Shown piece by piece: positions 7,140 through 7,889 of a stretch of 7,889 bases of DNA; within the stretch, counting starts at the first letter, position 1; each line of letters opens with the position of its first letter. The notes below the pieces were generated by a model. That model had not been told where the DNA came from and did not search any database. It worked only from the letters and a program-made list of their open reading frames with translations. The stretch covers positions 1 to 7,889 of the forward strand of contig WRDG01000101.1 in assembly GCA_009783525.1 (NCBI GenBank), in the 5' to 3' direction. The DNA comes from Defluviitaleaceae bacterium (GTDB lineage: Bacteria > Bacillota > Clostridia > Lachnospirales > WQUN01). The position numbers and the translations under genes were made by a program.

Positions 7140-7172
7140 ACTTGCGTTTTCACAAGTGAAAACACTTGCGTT
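7140..7172. repeat. Nested inverted and direct repeats between GH4 and GH42
   Basis: Two copies of ACTTGCGTT (7140-7148 and 7164-7172) flank an 18-bp interrupted palindrome, GTTTTCAC-AA-GTGAAAAC (7146-7163). The central CAAGT(G) can pair with the upstream ACTTG, or with the downstream CACTTG as a 6-bp stem with an AAAA loop (7153-7168). There is no U-tract, so it is not a typical terminator. It could be an operator, an mRNA processing site or a leader switch for the GH42 gene, whose AGG ribosome site (7175-7177) lies just beyond. Confidence 0.5.
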
Positions 7173-7185
7173 ACAGGTAAAAAAC

Positions 7186-7889
7186 ATGAAAACTTTTTTT
7201 AAACGCGTCCTGTACGGGGGAGACTACAACCCCAATCAATGGCCGGAAGACATTTGGGCGGAGGATATGCGTCTGTTTAAGCTGGCTCATATAAACAGCG
7301 CTTCTATAAATATTTTTTCTTGGCCTAAGCTGCAGCCTTCGGAAAACGAATACGACTTCGACGAGCTCGACCAAATAATCGAAATGCTCGAAAAAGAAAA
7401 TTTCGATATCGTGCTTGCGACGGCAACGGCCGCGATGCCCGCATGGATGTTTAAAAATTATCCGGAAGTGGCGCGGGTCGACTACGAAGGCCGCAGGCAC
7501 AGGTTTGGCCAAAGGCACAACGCCTGCCCTAACAGCGAAATATATAAGCTGTATTCGAAAAAACTTGCGGGCAAACTCGCCGAACGCTACGGCGGCGGCT
7601 CTAACGTCGCATGCTGGCACATTAACAACGAATACGGCGGCGATTGCTACTGCGAAAACTGCGAAAAGGCGTTCCGCGTTTGGCTGCGCGAAAAATACGG
7701 TTCGACCGAAGCTCTAAACAGGGCGTGGAACATGGAATTTTGGGGGCATCTCGTTTATTCGTGGGACGAAATAGTTACGCCGAACGCTTTAACCGACGGA
7801 ATCGGGTACGATAAAACCGCGTTCGCCGGCATGTCGGTCGACTACAGGCGTTTTATGTCAGACAGTTTATTAAAAAATTTTGTCGCCGA
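7186..7889 (+). CDS. GH42 beta-galactosidase-type glycoside hydrolase, N-terminal part (3' end cut by window)
   Basis: The first 234 residues of a protein expected to be about 650-700 long. The YGGDYNPNQWP motif (10-20), followed by DMRLFKLAHINSASINIFSWPKLQP-type sequence up to about residue 51, is the GH42 N-terminal signature. Within the TIM barrel, HINNEYGG gives N148 and E149, the latter being the acid/base. C114, C154, C156 and C159 match the four-Cys zinc site known from Thermus beta-galactosidase, with the same Cys-to-Glu spacing. The nucleophile Glu lies beyond the window. There is no signal peptide, so it acts inside the cell on imported galacto-oligosaccharides, arabino-oligosaccharides or similar. 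The ATG at 7186 has AGG at 7175-7177 with 8-nt spacing. An in-frame TTG at 7126 would add 20 residues lacking family similarity. It follows GH4 by 82 bp on the same strand. Confidence 0.92.
   Translation, partial: MKTFFKRVLYGGDYNPNQWPEDIWAEDMRLFKLAHINSASINIFSWPKLQPSENEYDFDELDQIIEMLEKENFDIVLATATAAMPAWMFKNYPEVARVDYEGRRHRFGQRHNACPNSEIYKLYSKKLAGKLAERYGGGSNVACWHINNEYGGDCYCENCEKAFRVWLREKYGSTEALNRAWNMEFWGHLVYSWDEIVTPNALTDGIGYDKTAFAGMSVDYRRFMSDSLLKNFVA

Noticed and set aside
7146..7163. Intrinsic terminator after GH4
   Set aside because: The stem is AT-rich and is not followed by a T-tract; a regulatory or processing role fits better.
7126..7185. TTG start giving a 20-residue longer GH42 protein
   Set aside because: The extension has no GH42 similarity and lies over the repeat structure; the ATG at 7186 has a well-spaced ribosome site.
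6459..7187. Long minus-strand open frame (242 codons) opposite GH4
   Set aside because: It is antisense to a gene with complete GH4 motifs, has no recognisable domain or ribosome site, and its biased composition is that of a shadow frame.

Overview
The window looks like a carbohydrate-utilisation locus from an anaerobic, probably gut-type bacterium. The Clostridia-like Firmicutes are my first guess, with Lentisphaerae/Verrucomicrobia or Spirochaetes as alternatives. The reasons are the protein families present (GH4, GH42, a class II aldolase/SDR fusion and its PHP companion, and a small HExxH metallopeptidase I associate with Firmicutes), clear Shine-Dalgarno sites, and A-rich coding strands. 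This taxonomic guess rests on remembered family distribution, not on a search. There are seven genes, no gene-free stretch over 300 bases, and no RNA gene, CRISPR array or insertion sequence that I could see.

Left half, mostly minus strand. A 155-bp divergent control region (5674-5828) separates a leftward and a rightward set. Leftward come an MtlD-like mannitol/polyol-phosphate dehydrogenase (5673-4435) and a Gfo/Idh/MocA oxidoreductase (4434-3361), joined stop-to-start. A plus-strand metallopeptidase gene (2991-3368) sits next. After it the leftward set resumes with a PHP-domain protein (2939-1710) and a fused class II aldolase/short-chain dehydrogenase (1705 to beyond the left edge), 4 nt apart. 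The metallopeptidase looks like an unrelated passenger antisense between two halves of a catabolic set.

Right half, plus strand. A GH4 NAD/Mn-type glycosidase with a CHGV metal-site motif (5829-7103) is followed, after an 82-bp gap rich in inverted and direct repeats, by a GH42 beta-galactosidase-type gene (7186 to beyond the right edge).

How they may work together (inference). The two glycosidases release monosaccharides or uronic acids from oligosaccharides. The MtlD-like and Gfo/Idh/MocA enzymes interconvert ketoses, polyols or keto-sugars with NAD(H). The aldolase half of the fusion splits a ketose phosphate, and its SDR half oxidises or reduces a product. The PHP protein supplies an unknown metal-dependent hydrolytic step. 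Four of the six sugar genes encode nicotinamide-dependent enzymes. No transporter, kinase or regulator lies inside the window.

The strongest regulatory signal is in the divergent region. Two opposed, overlapping sigma70-like promoters, each with a TATGAT -10 box and a 17-bp spacer, share a perfect 14-bp palindrome that could let one regulator control both directions.
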